The notes below the pieces were generated by a model. The model saw only the letters and a program-made list of their open reading frames with translations. It had not been told where the DNA came from and ran no database searches. 64,000 bases of DNA, taken from Streptomyces sp. MMBL 11-1 (lineage in GTDB: Bacteria; Actinomycetota; Actinomycetes; Streptomycetales; Streptomycetaceae). The stretch spans positions 3,661,001-3,725,000 of the forward strand of contig NZ_CP117709.1 of the NCBI RefSeq assembly GCF_028622875.1, given 5' to 3'. Below, in pieces: positions 18,829 to 28,825 of this stretch. The translations under genes were made by a program, and so were the position numbers. Numbering within the stretch: the stretch's first letter is position 1; the number at the start of each line of letters is the position of its first letter.

Positions 18829-19230
18829 TCAGCTCTCCGGCGGGCGCCCCTGAAGACGTTCCATCTCCCGGCGGTCGCGCTTGGTCGGACGGCCTGCGCC
18901 CCGGTCCCGTACCGGGACCTGGACCGCGAGCTCGCGGGGCGGCGGGGGCGGGCTGTTGTCGACGAAGCACTCCACGGCCACCGGCGGACCGACCCGCTTC
19001 TTCACGATCTTCGAGACGACGACCACCCGGTCCCGCCCCGCGTGCCGGAGCCGCACCTCGTCGCCGACGCGTACGGCCTGCGCGGGCTTGGCCCGCTCGC
19101 CGCCGACCTTCACATGTCCTGCCCGGCAGGCGGCGGCCGCCTGGGCACGGGTCTTCGTCAGCCGGACCGACCAGATCCACACGTCGACCCGGACGCTTCC
19201 CTCCGCCTGCGGCGTGTCACCGGAAACCAT
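18829..19230 (-). CDS. S4-domain RNA-binding protein (Hsp15-like)
   Basis: A 133-residue protein with an S4 domain at about residues 14-75: VRVDVWIWSVRLTKTRAQAA and CRAGHVKVGGERAKPAQAVRVGD fit the family closely. Hsp15-type proteins bind free 50S subunits that carry stalled nascent chains. The C-terminus is basic (GRPTKRDRREMERLQGR). ATG 19230 is the only good start. It stands alone between parS and phoX. Confidence 0.85.
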   Translation of the reverse strand: MVSGDTPQAEGSVRVDVWIWSVRLTKTRAQAAAACRAGHVKVGGERAKPAQAVRVGDEVRLRHAGRDRVVVVSKIVKKRVGPPVAVECFVDNSPPPPPRELAVQVPVRDRGAGRPTKRDRREMERLQGRPPES

Positions 19231-19291
19231 GCCTCGACTCTAGTCCGGACCGGGCCGCGGGCGGGAGGCGTTGAGCCCCCGCCCGCGGGCC

Positions 19292-21361
19292 TCACACGCC
19301 GATGTCGCGCCCGTCCTTGCGCCAGACGGCGACGACGGAGGGGCGGACGATCTTGCCCGGACCGTCGGGCCAGATGCTCGCCGGCTTCTCCACCGAGGCT
19401 CCGTCGATCTCACCCGGGTGCTGGACCGCGACCAGGACACGACGGTCCTGGATGACGGGGCCGCAGGTCTCGGCCCCGGCCGGGACGGTCAGGAACTGCT
19501 TCAGCTCGCCACGCCGCTCACCCTGCGTCGCCACGCCGAACAGGCCGTCGTGGGAGTCAAGCTTGTTGCCGTCCGTGGAGATCCACAGGTTGCCGTGGGC
19601 GTCGAACGCCACGTTGTCCGGGCAGGAGATGGGGCTGACGTTCTCCTTGGGGAAGCCGGCGAAGTACGTCGACGGGTCGTCCGGGTCGCCCGCCACGAGG
19701 AACAGGCGCCAGGCGAATCCGTCACTCGTCGGGTCGTCCCAGTTCTCCGCCAGCTCCAGGACCTGCCCGTGCTTGTTGTTGTTGCGCGGGTTGGCCTCGT
19801 CCGCACCGGCCTTGCCCGCCTTGCCGCGGTCCGTGTTGTTGGTGAGCGCCACGTACACCCGGCCGGTGCGCGGCGAGGGCTCGACGTCCTCGGGGCGGTC
19901 CATCTTGGTCGCGCCGACCTTGTCACCGGCGAGCCGCGTGTAGACGTACACCTCGTCCGCGGTCATGCCGGGCACGTGCGACGTGGTGCCGGTGGCCAGC
20001 GGGATCCAGACGCCGCTGCCGTCGAACTCGCCGTCGTTGGGCAGCTTTCCGGTGCCGTCGATCTCGGTGACCGGTGAGTCGCCGGTCAGCTTGGCGACAT
20101 ACAGGGTGCCCTCGTCCAGCAGCGTCAGGTTGTGCTCGCGGGCGGCCCGCGAGTTGCCCTTCTTCATCCGCTTGCTGGAGACGAACTTGTAGAGGTAGTC
20201 GAACTTCTCGTCGTCGCCCATGTAGACGACCGGGCGTCCGTCGGAGGTCAGCCGGGGCTCGGCCGCCTCGTGCTTGAACCGGCCCAGCGCGGTCCGCTTG
20301 CGCGGGGTGGAGTCCGGGTCGTACGGGTCGAGTTCGACGACCCAGCCGAAGCGGTTGGCCTCGTTGGGCTCCTGCGCCAGGTCGAACCGCCGGTCGAACC
20401 GCTCCCACTTGCGCTCGGTTGCGCCGGTGCCGATCCCGTACCGCTTGTGCATGTCGGTGGTGCCGTGGGCGAAGTACTGGTTGAAGTTCTCCTCGCCGTG
20501 CAGCGTGGTGCCCCACGGAGTGGTGCCGCCCGCGCAGTTGTTGAGGGTGCCGAGCACCTTGCGGCCGGACCGGTCCGCCGACGTGCGCAGCAGGGCGCTC
20601 CCCGCGGCCGGGCCCGTCATGCGGAACTCGCTGGTCGCGGTCAGACGGCGGTTCAGCGGGTGCCGGTTGACCGGCCCGAGCCTGCCGGTGCGGTGCTCCT
20701 CCTGGACGACGACCACGGAGAGTCCGTGTGCCGCCCAGGCGATCTCCACCTGCTCACGGGTCGGGTTGGCCGGATCGTAACCGCGGAACATGAGGATCTC
20801 GTCCGTGTACTCATGGTTCGCGACCATGACCTGCCGGCCGCGCTCGCCGCGCAGCGGGAGCAGGGAGAGGAAGTCGTTGTTGTAACCGAACTGGCCGGCC
20901 TGGGCCTTCGCCGTCTGCTTGTCCGGGTCGAAGGCGGGCGCGCCGCGCAGGATCGGCTCGCCCCAGCGGATCACCACGTTCTGGGCGTACCCGTCGGGGA
21001 TGGTGACCTTGTCGTCCTTGTTGGGCGCGACCGGCGAGAACCGCAGGCCCCGCGCGCCGGACGGGGCCGGTTTGTGGGGGTGGCCGGGCTTGTGCCCGTG
21101 TCCGGCGAGCGCGGCGGCCTCGGCCTGCGGGGCGCTCGGGCCGGTCAGCGCCGCGGTACCGGCGGCGGTGGCGACGGTGACCACGGCGGCGGCGCGCATC
21201 ATCGAGCGGCGCGACACGGCACCGGCGATGATGTCGCCGGCGTACTCGTTGTCGCTGTTGTTGGGCGTCTCCTTGAAGCAGGCGTCCCCGCAGCGGAAGC
21301 GGCAGGTCAGCGCGGAACGCCCACCGGGATGCGAGCTGATGAACGGCAGCAGGTTGCGCAC
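19292..21361 (-). CDS. phoX: PhoX-family alkaline phosphatase, Tat-exported
   Basis: A 689-residue DUF839/PhoX enzyme. The N-terminus has a conserved Cys patch (CRFRCGDACFKE) and then a twin-arginine signal, SRRSMMRAAAVVTVATAAG, so the folded enzyme is exported by Tat. Family hallmarks include FDYLYKFVS, NNCAGGTTPWGTTLHGEENF and SCPDNVAFDAHGNLWISTDG. PhoX enzymes are calcium/iron-dependent phosphomonoesterases that release phosphate from organic sources. GTG 21361 is chosen: CGGAGGGAATCCAC lies just before it. A PHO-box-like direct repeat 64 bases upstream suggests PhoP control. Confidence 0.88.
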   Translation of the reverse strand: MRNLLPFISSHPGGRSALTCRFRCGDACFKETPNNSDNEYAGDIIAGAVSRRSMMRAAAVVTVATAAGTAALTGPSAPQAEAAALAGHGHKPGHPHKPAPSGARGLRFSPVAPNKDDKVTIPDGYAQNVVIRWGEPILRGAPAFDPDKQTAKAQAGQFGYNNDFLSLLPLRGERGRQVMVANHEYTDEILMFRGYDPANPTREQVEIAWAAHGLSVVVVQEEHRTGRLGPVNRHPLNRRLTATSEFRMTGPAAGSALLRTSADRSGRKVLGTLNNCAGGTTPWGTTLHGEENFNQYFAHGTTDMHKRYGIGTGATERKWERFDRRFDLAQEPNEANRFGWVVELDPYDPDSTPRKRTALGRFKHEAAEPRLTSDGRPVVYMGDDEKFDYLYKFVSSKRMKKGNSRAAREHNLTLLDEGTLYVAKLTGDSPVTEIDGTGKLPNDGEFDGSGVWIPLATGTTSHVPGMTADEVYVYTRLAGDKVGATKMDRPEDVEPSPRTGRVYVALTNNTDRGKAGKAGADEANPRNNNKHGQVLELAENWDDPTSDGFAWRLFLVAGDPDDPSTYFAGFPKENVSPISCPDNVAFDAHGNLWISTDGNKLDSHDGLFGVATQGERRGELKQFLTVPAGAETCGPVIQDRRVLVAVQHPGEIDGASVEKPASIWPDGPGKIVRPSVVAVWRKDGRDIGV

Positions 21362-21424
21362 GTGGATTCCCTCCGTCTGGTGTCGTGCGTGACGGTATGT
21401 GTGCCTCCACGCGGTCCGAGGGAC

Positions 21425-21446
21425 TCCCGGTGAACGGCGGGTGAAG
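21425..21446 (-). promoter_or_regulatory. PHO box upstream of phoX
   Basis: On the minus strand two 11-base direct-repeat units stand side by side: CTTCACCCGCC (21446-21436) and GTTCACCGGGA (21435-21425). This is the GTTCACC-based unit and spacing known for PhoP sites in Streptomyces. It lies 64 bases before the phoX start codon, consistent with activation under phosphate limitation. Confidence 0.65.
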
Positions 21447-21654
21447 TCCGGGCCACCGCTGTTTCCTTGGGGGCCGGAGGCGGACACCGTCGCGGACTCG
21501 GTCCGGGAACGGTTTCGGCTCGGTTGACGCAGGGGTGGGCCGCACCGTCGAACGGCCGGATCCGGCCGCTAACCTTACGTATCCGTCCTGGCCAGGGAGG
21601 AATTCACCCAGGTCGGACATTCACCGCACCCAACTCATGCGAAAGGCCTCGCCC

Positions 21655-23379
21655 ATGGGCATTCGGAGCTTGCTGCGTAAGGTGTTCGGCCGCACGGAGC
21701 AGGACGAGCCGACCACGGCCACCGTCCCGCCCCAGGCCGAGCGCACTCAGCCCAAGGAGCCGGAGCCGGAGACCACTTCGGCGGCCGAGCCCGCGGCGGA
21801 GCCGAAGGCGTCGATCCCGGCCCCGGCCTCGCCCTCGTCCCCCGCCTCGTCCGCCGCCGAGACGCCGTCCGCCGCGTCCACGGCTTCCCCCGCCGACTCC
21901 ACGGAGCGTGACGACTCGCGGGCCGCCGACCTCGTGGCGGAGGCCTTCGACAAGGCGGCCGCCGCACCTGCGTCGCCGACCGTCCCCGCGCAGAAGTCGA
22001 GCCCGGAAGACGTTTCGAAGGCGGAGAAGCCCGAGGAGCCGGTGACCGCCGAGGAAGCCGCCGCCCAGCCCGAGGAGCCGACGGCATCCGTCGAGCCCGT
22101 CGAGCCTGTCGAGCCCAAGAAGCCGGTGGCGGCCGAGGAACCCGCCCAGGCCGAGGAGCCCGTCAAGGCCGAGCAACCCGCCCAGGCCGAGGCACCTGTC
22201 ACGGCCGAGGAGCCCGTCACGGCCGAGCAGCCCGAGTCGACGCCGGAGCCCGCCGCCGCGTCGGAGCCCGAGTCGACGCCGGAGCCGATCACGATCGACC
22301 TCGACCTCGACGAGACCCCGGAACCCGCACCGGAGCCGAAGGCCGAGCCGGCACCGGAACCGGCAGCGGCAGCGGTGGCGGAAGCGGTGGCGGAAGCGGA
22401 AGCCGCCCCCGAAGCAGCGGAGATCGCCGCCCCTGATGCCGCCGAGGCACCCGGGACGCCCGAGGAGGCACCCAAGGCCAAGGCTTCAGCGGCACCGGAA
22501 CCGGCAGCCGCAGAGACATCGGAGACCACAGAGACGCCGGAGACCGCAGAGACGCCTGCCGTCGCGGAGACCCCGGCGGCCCCTGCCGCCCCGGAGCCCG
22601 CCGCCGCGTCGGAACCGGCCGCCGCCGCGTCGGAACCGGCCGCCACCGCGCCCGAGCCCGCCGTCACCGCACCGGAGGCCGCCCCCGGCAAGCCCGCAAC
22701 CGCGCTCGCGCGGGTCAAGTCGCGTGCTCCGCAGCTCGTCACCCCGTACAAGGCGGCGCAGACAGCGCTCAAGGAGCACGGGCTGACCGGGCTCCGCGCC
22801 CGCGTCTATCTGGTGCTCGACCGCTCCGGCTCGATGCGGCCGTTCTACAAGGACGGCAGCGCCCAGCATCTGGGCGACCGGACGCTCGCGCTCGCCGCGC
22901 ACCTGGACGAGGACGCCACCGTGCAGGTCGTCTTCTTCTCGACGGAGATCGACGGCACCGGCGCCATCGAGCTCTCCGGCCACGAGGGCCGCGTCGACGA
23001 GCTGCACGCGGGCCTCGGCCGACTGGGCCGGACGCACTACGAACGTGCGGTCGAGGAGGTCGTCGGGCACTACGAGACGACGAAGGCCACCGGCCCGGCT
23101 CTCGTGATCTTCCAGACGGACGGCCCGCCGGACGCCAGGCAGGCCGCCCGGCAGGCCCTCACGGACGCGGCGCGGCTGCCGCTGTTCTTCCAGTTCGTCG
23201 CCTTCGGCGAGCAGGACGCGAAGGGCTTCGACTTCCTGCGGAAGCTCGACGCCCCGAACACCGGCTTCTTCCACGCCGGACCGGCGCCCCGCGAGATCGC
23301 GGACGCCGACCTCTACCGCGAGATCCTCGCCGGGCTGCCGGCCTGGACCGCCGCGCGCGCGGCCGGCTCCGACGCCTGA
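21655..23379 (+). CDS. vWA-domain protein (TerF-like) with long Ala/Glu/Pro tract
   Basis: A 574-residue protein. A short basic N-terminus ([13 protein letters not shown]) is followed by about 330 residues made mostly of Ala, Glu, Pro, Thr and Ser (AEEPV and EPAA repeats), probably extended and disordered. The C-terminal 210 residues form a von Willebrand A domain with the metal-ion site [11 protein letters not shown] and later FQTDGPPD. Such domains occur in tellurium-resistance and related stress proteins, where they bind partners via a metal ion. No ter gene cluster is visible here. It overlaps the convergent histidine kinase gene by 67 bases. Confidence 0.75.
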   Translation: MGIRSLLRKVFGRTEQDEPTTATVPPQAERTQPKEPEPETTSAAEPAAEPKASIPAPASPSSPASSAAETPSAASTASPADSTERDDSRAADLVAEAFDKAAAAPASPTVPAQKSSPEDVSKAEKPEEPVTAEEAAAQPEEPTASVEPVEPVEPKKPVAAEEPAQAEEPVKAEQPAQAEAPVTAEEPVTAEQPESTPEPAAASEPESTPEPITIDLDLDETPEPAPEPKAEPAPEPAAAAVAEAVAEAEAAPEAAEIAAPDAAEAPGTPEEAPKAKASAAPEPAAAETSETTETPETAETPAVAETPAAPAAPEPAAASEPAAAASEPAATAPEPAVTAPEAAPGKPATALARVKSRAPQLVTPYKAAQTALKEHGLTGLRARVYLVLDRSGSMRPFYKDGSAQHLGDRTLALAAHLDEDATVQVVFFSTEIDGTGAIELSGHEGRVDELHAGLGRLGRTHYERAVEEVVGHYETTKATGPALVIFQTDGPPDARQAARQALTDAARLPLFFQFVAFGEQDAKGFDFLRKLDAPNTGFFHAGPAPREIADADLYREILAGLPAWTAARAAGSDA

Positions 23380-24626
23380 TCGACCGGCAGCCGTACGGTC
23401 ACGGCGAGACCGCCGCCCTCCGGGCCCGGTATCGCCGTGACCGTGCCGCCGTGGGCCACCGCGATCGACCGGACGATCGACAGCCCGAGGCCCGACCCCG
23501 GGCCCATCCGGTCCCGGCCCTCGCCCCGCCGGAACGGTTCGAAGAACCCCGCGATATCGGCCTCGGAGACCACCGGTCCGGTGTTGCGCACCAGCAGGGC
23601 CCCCTCCCCGGTCAGCGAGACCTCCACCGAGCCGCCCGGCACGTTGTACGTGACCGCGTTGGCCAGCAGGTTCGCCACCAGCTGGGCGAGCAGCAGCCGG
23701 TTGCCGCGCACGGAACAGGCGGCCACCGCGACGTTCACGGCCGGTCCGCCGCCCGGCCCCCGGCCGCCCTCCGGACCGCCTCCCGCTCCCCGGCCGTCAG
23801 GGCCACCGCTCGCGCCCCGTACCGCCGGATGGCGGGCCGCCTCCTCCCTGACCACGTGGTCGAGCCGGACCGCCTCGCGCTCGTCCGCTGCCAGCCCCCG
23901 TTCGCTGCGGGCCAGCACGAGGAGCCCTTCGATGAGCCGCTCACTGCGCCGGTTGGTGTCCAGCAGGGTCTGCCGGGTGGTCACGAGGTCCTCGGGGGAC
24001 GGGTCGTCCAGGCCGATCTGGATCGCGGCGCGCTGGGTGGCCAGCGGGGTCCTCAGCTCGTGCGAGGCGTTCGCGATGAATCTCTGCTGGCTGTCGAACG
24101 CCTTCTCCAGCCGGGCCAGCAGGGCGTCCAGCGTCTCGCCCAGCTCCTTGAGCTCGTCGTCGGGGCCGGTGGGCGCCATGCGCTCGTGGAGGGTGTGCGC
24201 GGAGAGCCGGCGGGCCTTCTCGGTCATGTCGTGGATGGGGCGCAGCACCCGCCCGGCGGTCCACCAGCCCACCGCGACCGCGCAGCCCGTCATCACGAGC
24301 AGAGCGGCGGCCGACCAGTACAGGAGCTGTTGCCCCGCCGCGTTGCTGACGTTGTCGGTGAGGTCGTAGACGGTGGGCGGCCCCAGGTGCCGACGGGAGA
24401 TCAGCGGGCCGTTCACCGCGTAGCCGGGCTGGGCGACCGCGGCGGACGAGGCGATGGAGCGGGCCTCGGTCTCCGTGCCCGCGCGGGAGGCCAGGTTGAC
24501 GGTGGCCAGCAGGGCGGTGCCGAGCACCAGGAAGACACCGCCGTAGGCGAGGGCGATCCGGGTCCTGATCGTCGAGTGGGGCAGCTTCGAGGCGTCCACC
24601 AGGCGCCGGAGGGACGGCCGCCTCAC
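23313..24626 (-). CDS. Sensor histidine kinase
   Basis: This 437-residue kinase has an N-terminal membrane helix ([21 protein letters not shown]), a short periplasmic loop, a second helix near residues 80-105, HAMP, the phosphoacceptor box [16 protein letters not shown], an N box [10 protein letters not shown], and the [21 protein letters not shown] lid. It is the partner of the response regulator whose stop overlaps its GTG start by four bases (GTGA). A Gly/Pro-rich insertion ([18 protein letters not shown]) lies between the kinase halves. The signal is unknown. Confidence 0.92.
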   Translation of the reverse strand: MRRPSLRRLVDASKLPHSTIRTRIALAYGGVFLVLGTALLATVNLASRAGTETEARSIASSAAVAQPGYAVNGPLISRRHLGPPTVYDLTDNVSNAAGQQLLYWSAAALLVMTGCAVAVGWWTAGRVLRPIHDMTEKARRLSAHTLHERMAPTGPDDELKELGETLDALLARLEKAFDSQQRFIANASHELRTPLATQRAAIQIGLDDPSPEDLVTTRQTLLDTNRRSERLIEGLLVLARSERGLAADEREAVRLDHVVREEAARHPAVRGASGGPDGRGAGGGPEGGRGPGGGPAVNVAVAACSVRGNRLLLAQLVANLLANAVTYNVPGGSVEVSLTGEGALLVRNTGPVVSEADIAGFFEPFRRGEGRDRMGPGSGLGLSIVRSIAVAHGGTVTAIPGPEGGGLAVTVRLPVDQASEPAARAAVQAGSPARISR

Positions 24627-25276
24627 AGGGCGTACCCGACGCCCTGCACGGTGCGGATCAGCGCGGGCTCGCCGAGCTTGGCGCGGAGCTTGCTCATACA
24701 GACGCGCACGGCCCCGGTGAACGGGTCGGCGTTGGCGTCCCAGGCCCGCTCCAGCAGCTCCTCCGCGCTGACCGTGCCGCCGTCGGCCTCCAGGAGCAGT
24801 TGCAGCACGGTGAACTCCTTGGGCGAGAGGTCCAGCTCCCGGCCGTCACGGACCGCTGAGCGCCGTACGGTGTCGAGCCGGATGCCGTGCCGCTCCAGCT
24901 GGGGCGGCACGGGTCTGGCGCTGCGTCGGCGCAGGGCACGTACCCGGGAGACCAGCTCGGGGAACTCGAACGGCTTGGCCACGTAGTCGTCGGCCCCCAG
25001 GTCGAGCCCGGCGACCCGCTCCTCCATGGTGCCCGAGGCGGTGAGCATCAGGATCCGGGTGCGGGAGCCGGAGGCGACCAGCCGGCGGGCCACGTCGTCG
25101 CCGTGCACCCGGGGGAGGTCGCGGTCGAGCACGACGACGTCGTAGTCGTACAGGCCGAGGTAGGCGAGGGCCGCGTCTCCGCTGTACACCGTGTCGACCG
25201 CGAAGCCGGCCCGGCGCAGTCCGGTGGCGACCAGTTCCGCGAGGATCTCCTCGTCCTCGGCGACCAGTACCCGCAT
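24623..25276 (-). CDS. OmpR/PhoB-type response regulator
   Basis: A 217-residue regulator: receiver domain with acidic pocket AEDEE and the phosphoacceptor aspartate in VVVLDRDLPRVHGDDV, switch Thr/Ser in LMLTASGT, conserved Lys in VAKPFEF; then a winged-helix output domain (ELDLSPKEFTVLQLLLEADGG and VRVCMSKLRAKLGEPALIRT). ATG 25276 is followed at once by the receiver strand MRVLVAEDE; the long upstream open frame is not convincing. It is translationally coupled to the kinase gene. The regulon is unknown. Confidence 0.93.
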   Translation of the reverse strand: MRVLVAEDEEILAELVATGLRRAGFAVDTVYSGDAALAYLGLYDYDVVVLDRDLPRVHGDDVARRLVASGSRTRILMLTASGTMEERVAGLDLGADDYVAKPFEFPELVSRVRALRRRSARPVPPQLERHGIRLDTVRRSAVRDGRELDLSPKEFTVLQLLLEADGGTVSAEELLERAWDANADPFTGAVRVCMSKLRAKLGEPALIRTVQGVGYAL

Positions 25277-25457
25277 GGTGATGTCCCCTGCCTCGTGCAC
25301 GCTTGTCCGCTCCCTCCCAGGATGCGACTTTCCTACGGGAACCATTACGGGAACGGATGTTTCGCAAAGCTCTCCACCGGAGGCCGTCGCTCCGCCCGCG
25401 CGGGGCCCGCGTTTATCGATGTGAGTGGATCTTGATCTGGCCGTTAGGATTTCGACC

Positions 25458-27071
25458 ATGGCGGCCACTGGATCCGAGAAGCAGGGGGCGACGGCGTACT
25501 ACGTCTCGACCCCCATCTACTACGTCAACGACGCTCCTCACCTGGGCCACGCCTACACGACCGTCGCAGGCGACGTGCTCACGCGCTGGCATCGCCAGCG
25601 CGGCGAGAAGGTGTGGTACCTCACCGGCACGGACGAGCACGGTCAGAAGATCATGCGCACGGCCGAGGCGAACGACGTCACTCCGCAGGCCTGGTGCGAC
25701 AAGCTCGTCGAGGAGGCGTGGAAGCCCCTCTGGGAGCACCTCAACATCGCCAACGACGACTTCATCCGGACGACGGAGAAGCGGCACACCGACCGTGTGC
25801 AGGAGTTCGTGCAGGACCTGTACGACAAGGGTGAGATCTACAAGGGCGGATACGAGGGCCCTTACTGCGTGGGGTGCGAGGAGTACAAGCTCCCCGGCGA
25901 TCTGATCGACGGCGAGGGCGAGTTCGCCGGGCAGAAGCTCTGCCCGATCCACAAGAAGCCGGTGGAGCTCCTCAAGGAGGAGAACTACTTCTTCAAGCTG
26001 AGCGAGTACGGCCCGAAGCTGCTGGAGTTCTACGCGGCGAACCCCGGCTTCATCCAGCCCGAGTCGGCGCGCAACGAGGTCGTGAACTTCGTCGAGCAGG
26101 GTCTCCAGGACCTGTCGATCTCGCGCTCGACCTTCGACTGGGGCGTCCCGGTTCCGTGGGACGACAAGCACGTCATCTACGTGTGGGTCGACGCGCTGCT
26201 CAACTACGCGACGGCCGTGGGCTACGGCGCGAACCAGGAGAAGTTCGACGGTACGTTCCCGGCGGACGTGCACCTGATCGGCAAGGACATCCTCCGCTTC
26301 CACTCGGTGATCTGGCCCGCGATGCTGATGGCGCAGGGCCTGCCGCTGCCCGGCAAGGTCGTCGCCAACGGCTGGCTGATGGTCGGCGGCGAGAAGATGT
26401 CCAAGTCCAACCTGACCGGCATCAAGCCGCAGGACCTGACCTCGCACTTCGGCGTGGACGCGTACCGCTGGTACTTCCTGCGGGCCATCGCGTACGGCAG
26501 CGACGGGTCGTTCTCGTGGGAGGACTTCACCGCCCGCTACACCTCCGAGCTGGCCAACGACTACGGCAACCTCGCCTCGCGGGTCGCGGCGATGGTCGGC
26601 AAGTACTTCGGCGGTGCGCTGCCGGAGGCGACGGCCGCGGGTGAAGCCGAGCGTGCGGTACGGGAAGGCCTGGCGAAGGCCGTGGCGACCGCCGACCGGA
26701 AGATCGGTGAGGAGCTGGACTTCCAGTCCGGCATCCTGGCGGTCTTCGACTTCGTGAAGCAGGTCAACGGCTACATCACGGAGCAGGAGCCGTGGAAGGT
26801 GGCCAAGGACACCAGCCCGGAGGGCCAGGCCCGCCTGGCCTCCATTCTGTACACGGCCGCCGAGTCCCTGCGCGGGGTCGCGGTCCTGCTCAACCCGGTG
26901 ATGCCGGAGACCTCGCAGAAGCTCTGGGAGTCCCTGGGCGCCGAGGAGTCCCTGGGCGCGCTGGCCGACCAGCGGGTCCAGGACGCCGGCACCTGGGGCG
27001 TACTGCCCGCGGGCGCGACGGTGACGAAGGGCGCGGTGCTGTTCCCGCGCCTGGAGGAGAAGCCGGCGTAG
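25458..27071 (+). CDS. metG: Methionyl-tRNA synthetase
   Basis: A 537-residue class I synthetase that charges tRNA-Met. The HIGH signature is PHLGHAYTT near residue 28. A zinc-knuckle region is visible as CVGCEEY and CPIHKK. KMSKS is exact in GEKMSKSNLTG near residue 318. The anticodon-binding helical domain fills the C-terminal third; there is no dimerising EMAP-like tail, which fits the shorter actinobacterial form. ATG 25458 begins MAATGSEKQGATAYYVSTP. It is divergent from the two-component system and ends at a strong hairpin. Confidence 0.95.
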   Translation: MAATGSEKQGATAYYVSTPIYYVNDAPHLGHAYTTVAGDVLTRWHRQRGEKVWYLTGTDEHGQKIMRTAEANDVTPQAWCDKLVEEAWKPLWEHLNIANDDFIRTTEKRHTDRVQEFVQDLYDKGEIYKGGYEGPYCVGCEEYKLPGDLIDGEGEFAGQKLCPIHKKPVELLKEENYFFKLSEYGPKLLEFYAANPGFIQPESARNEVVNFVEQGLQDLSISRSTFDWGVPVPWDDKHVIYVWVDALLNYATAVGYGANQEKFDGTFPADVHLIGKDILRFHSVIWPAMLMAQGLPLPGKVVANGWLMVGGEKMSKSNLTGIKPQDLTSHFGVDAYRWYFLRAIAYGSDGSFSWEDFTARYTSELANDYGNLASRVAAMVGKYFGGALPEATAAGEAERAVREGLAKAVATADRKIGEELDFQSGILAVFDFVKQVNGYITEQEPWKVAKDTSPEGQARLASILYTAAESLRGVAVLLNPVMPETSQKLWESLGAEESLGALADQRVQDAGTWGVLPAGATVTKGAVLFPRLEEKPA

Positions 27072-27086
27072 CGCGTTGTCACGCAC

Positions 27087-27125
27087 GATGAGCCCGGGAC
27101 CGTGGACAACGGTCCCGGGCTCATC
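27087..27125 (+). terminator. Rho-independent-like terminator after metG
   Basis: Perfect 16-bp stem: GATGAGCCCGGGACCG (27087-27102) and its complement CGGTCCCGGGCTCATC (27110-27125), loop TGGACAA. It is only 15 bases after the metG stop and also faces the convergent gene at 27142, so it may act in both directions. Confidence 0.85.
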
Positions 27126-27141
27126 GCGTTCCGGCTTCGGG

Positions 27142-27741
27142 TCAGCGCGTCCAGTTCTTGAGCGGCTCGGTGTCCAGCTCGATCCCGACCGGGCCGGGGA
27201 GGGTGACGGTCTTGCCGTACGGCACGGTGACGACCTGCTCGTAGCGGACGCCGTCGGGCTCCGAGTGGACCTTCACCTCGCAGCTGTCCCGGTCGATCAG
27301 CAGATAGACGGGGATACCGGTCTCGGCGTACGCGCGCGGCTTCTCGACGCGGACGCGGCGGTCGGTGTCCTCGTCGTACGAGGTGACCTCGACGACCATG
27401 AGGACGTCATCGGGGCTGGCCCATTCGCCATGGCCGACGAAGGCGTCAATCGGAGCCAGGCTCGCATCGGGACGGGCGTTGCCCTTGCGGTAGGACTCGA
27501 TGCGAATGCCTTGCTCACCGAAGAGCCACCGGCTCGGATCCGACTGCATGCAGATCTGCGTCAGCCAGGCGACGATCCGCCCGTGGTCCCCGTCCGGCAC
27601 AGCCTTGACCCCCAGTTTCCCGTTCACGAACTCCAGCCTCAGTGCCTCCTCAGCACGTATGGCGCTACGGGCCAGCTCTTCGAAGACGTCCTGCGTCAGG
27701 ACGCGGTCCTCGACCACGCTCACAACGACCTCCTCCTGCAC
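27142..27741 (-). CDS. Uma2-family protein (DUF820), PD-(D/E)XK-like
   Basis: A 199-residue protein of the Uma2/DUF820 family, which has a restriction-endonuclease-like fold. The likely active-site pattern is GNARPDASLAPIDAF ... LMVVEVTSYDEDTD ... RVEKPRAYAETGIPVYLLID: the PD, then ExT and K positions. These genes are numerous in Streptomyces and their biological role is not settled. Starts at ATG 27741 or the GTG seven codons downstream are possible; the first keeps an AGGAGG just upstream. Confidence 0.8.
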   Translation of the reverse strand: MQEEVVVSVVEDRVLTQDVFEELARSAIRAEEALRLEFVNGKLGVKAVPDGDHGRIVAWLTQICMQSDPSRWLFGEQGIRIESYRKGNARPDASLAPIDAFVGHGEWASPDDVLMVVEVTSYDEDTDRRVRVEKPRAYAETGIPVYLLIDRDSCEVKVHSEPDGVRYEQVVTVPYGKTVTLPGPVGIELDTEPLKNWTR

Positions 27742-27820
27742 CGGGCCACCGGGTCACTTGTACCGGGGAACACCCTCAGCGTACGGGCAAGGGCCCCTGC
27801 CCGTACGTCCGATCAGCGCC

Positions 27821-28651
27821 TCACCGCCCCAGCCTCTCCGCGTCCCCCATCACGATCACCGGGTGCATCGCCGGGTCCAGCGTGCGCAGCAGCTCCTCCA
27901 TACGTGCCTCCGGGATGGAGACACAGCCCTGGGTCGGGCCGCCGTGGTCGACGTGGACCCAGATGCCGCCGCCGCGTTCGAGGCCGAGCGGGCGGGTGCG
28001 GTCCAGTGGGCTGACGCCCGCCGTGCGGTTGTAGTTGATGGCGACGACGTAGTCGAAGGAGCCCTCCAGCGGTTCTCCGAAGAAGCCCTCGCCGTCCACC
28101 GCGAACCGGGGGTGCTCGTCGTACGGCAGAAGCGCCCCGGGGTCGGGGAGCCGGCCACCCGCGTCGGTGAGCGGGTAGACGCCCGCGGGGGACTTCAGGT
28201 CGCCCGCCACATGGTGGTCGGTCCAGCCCTCCATACCGTTGTGCGCGGGCCAGGGCCCCGCGACCGGCTGCCAGCCCTTCGCCGGGGTCTCGCGGTGGTA
28301 CAGGACAGCGCTCGACTGGTTGGAGTCGGCCGCCTCGCCGGTCACGACGAACACCTGCCGGGTCTCGGCGGGGATCCGGGCCTGGGTCTTTGGCCCCAGG
28401 CCGGGGATACCGGCGGGGCTCGGCGTGGGCTCCGGGCTGGGTGACGCCCCGCGTACGGAGGCGTCGCCCGACTCCGGGCCCGCGGCGCCCAGCCCCGGAA
28501 CTCCTGCGGGAGCCTTCGCGGGAGCGGCGCCCAAGGAGCAGCCGGTGAGCAGCAGGGCCAGGACGAGGAGCGGTGCGGCGAGCAGGGCGGGCGGGCGGCG
28601 CGGGACGGACACGGTGGCGGGCTCCTCGGGTGGCGGCGGGCGACGCGACAA
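27821..28651 (-). CDS. L,D-transpeptidase-like lipoprotein (YkuD/ErfK type)
   Basis: A 276-residue protein with an N-terminal signal and lipobox (LLVLALLLTGCS), then a Pro/Gly/Ser-rich spacer, then a YkuD-type catalytic domain. The catalytic Cys appears in HVDHGGPTQGCVSIPEARME; the usual SHGC is here TQGC. Related signatures are GVYPLTDAGG and VVAINYNR. These enzymes form 3-3 cross-links in peptidoglycan or act on other cell-wall amides; the TQGC variant suggests a less typical subfamily. The start after a basic MSRRPPPPEEP segment is plausible. Confidence 0.75.
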   Translation of the reverse strand: MSRRPPPPEEPATVSVPRRPPALLAAPLLVLALLLTGCSLGAAPAKAPAGVPGLGAAGPESGDASVRGASPSPEPTPSPAGIPGLGPKTQARIPAETRQVFVVTGEAADSNQSSAVLYHRETPAKGWQPVAGPWPAHNGMEGWTDHHVAGDLKSPAGVYPLTDAGGRLPDPGALLPYDEHPRFAVDGEGFFGEPLEGSFDYVVAINYNRTAGVSPLDRTRPLGLERGGGIWVHVDHGGPTQGCVSIPEARMEELLRTLDPAMHPVIVMGDAERLGR

Positions 28652-28791
28652 GGCGGGGCGCGAGAGGGGTGTCTCGGTGCCAGTCCTTGCCGGGCCCGGC
28701 CCGGCCGAACCCGATCCGGGGCCATCCGGCTGTACCGCGTAGCCCTGACCGCGTAACCCCGCTGCTCACCGGCTTTCCGCCACGTGCGACG

Positions 28792-28825
28792 AAACAGCCC
28801 CCGATCGAGTGATCGGGGGCTGTTT
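28792..28825. terminator. Stem-loop terminator for aspS, overlapping parS
   Basis: AAACAGCCCCCGATC (28792-28806) pairs with GATCGGGGGCTGTTT (28811-28825): a 15-bp stem with a 4-base loop and a T run at the end on both strands. It ends aspS, whose stop is 52 bases away, on the minus strand. Confidence 0.8.

Noticed and set aside
21655..23379. A tellurite-resistance (ter) operon because of the vWA TerF-like domain.
   Set aside because: No TerD-type neighbours are present; the domain alone is not enough.
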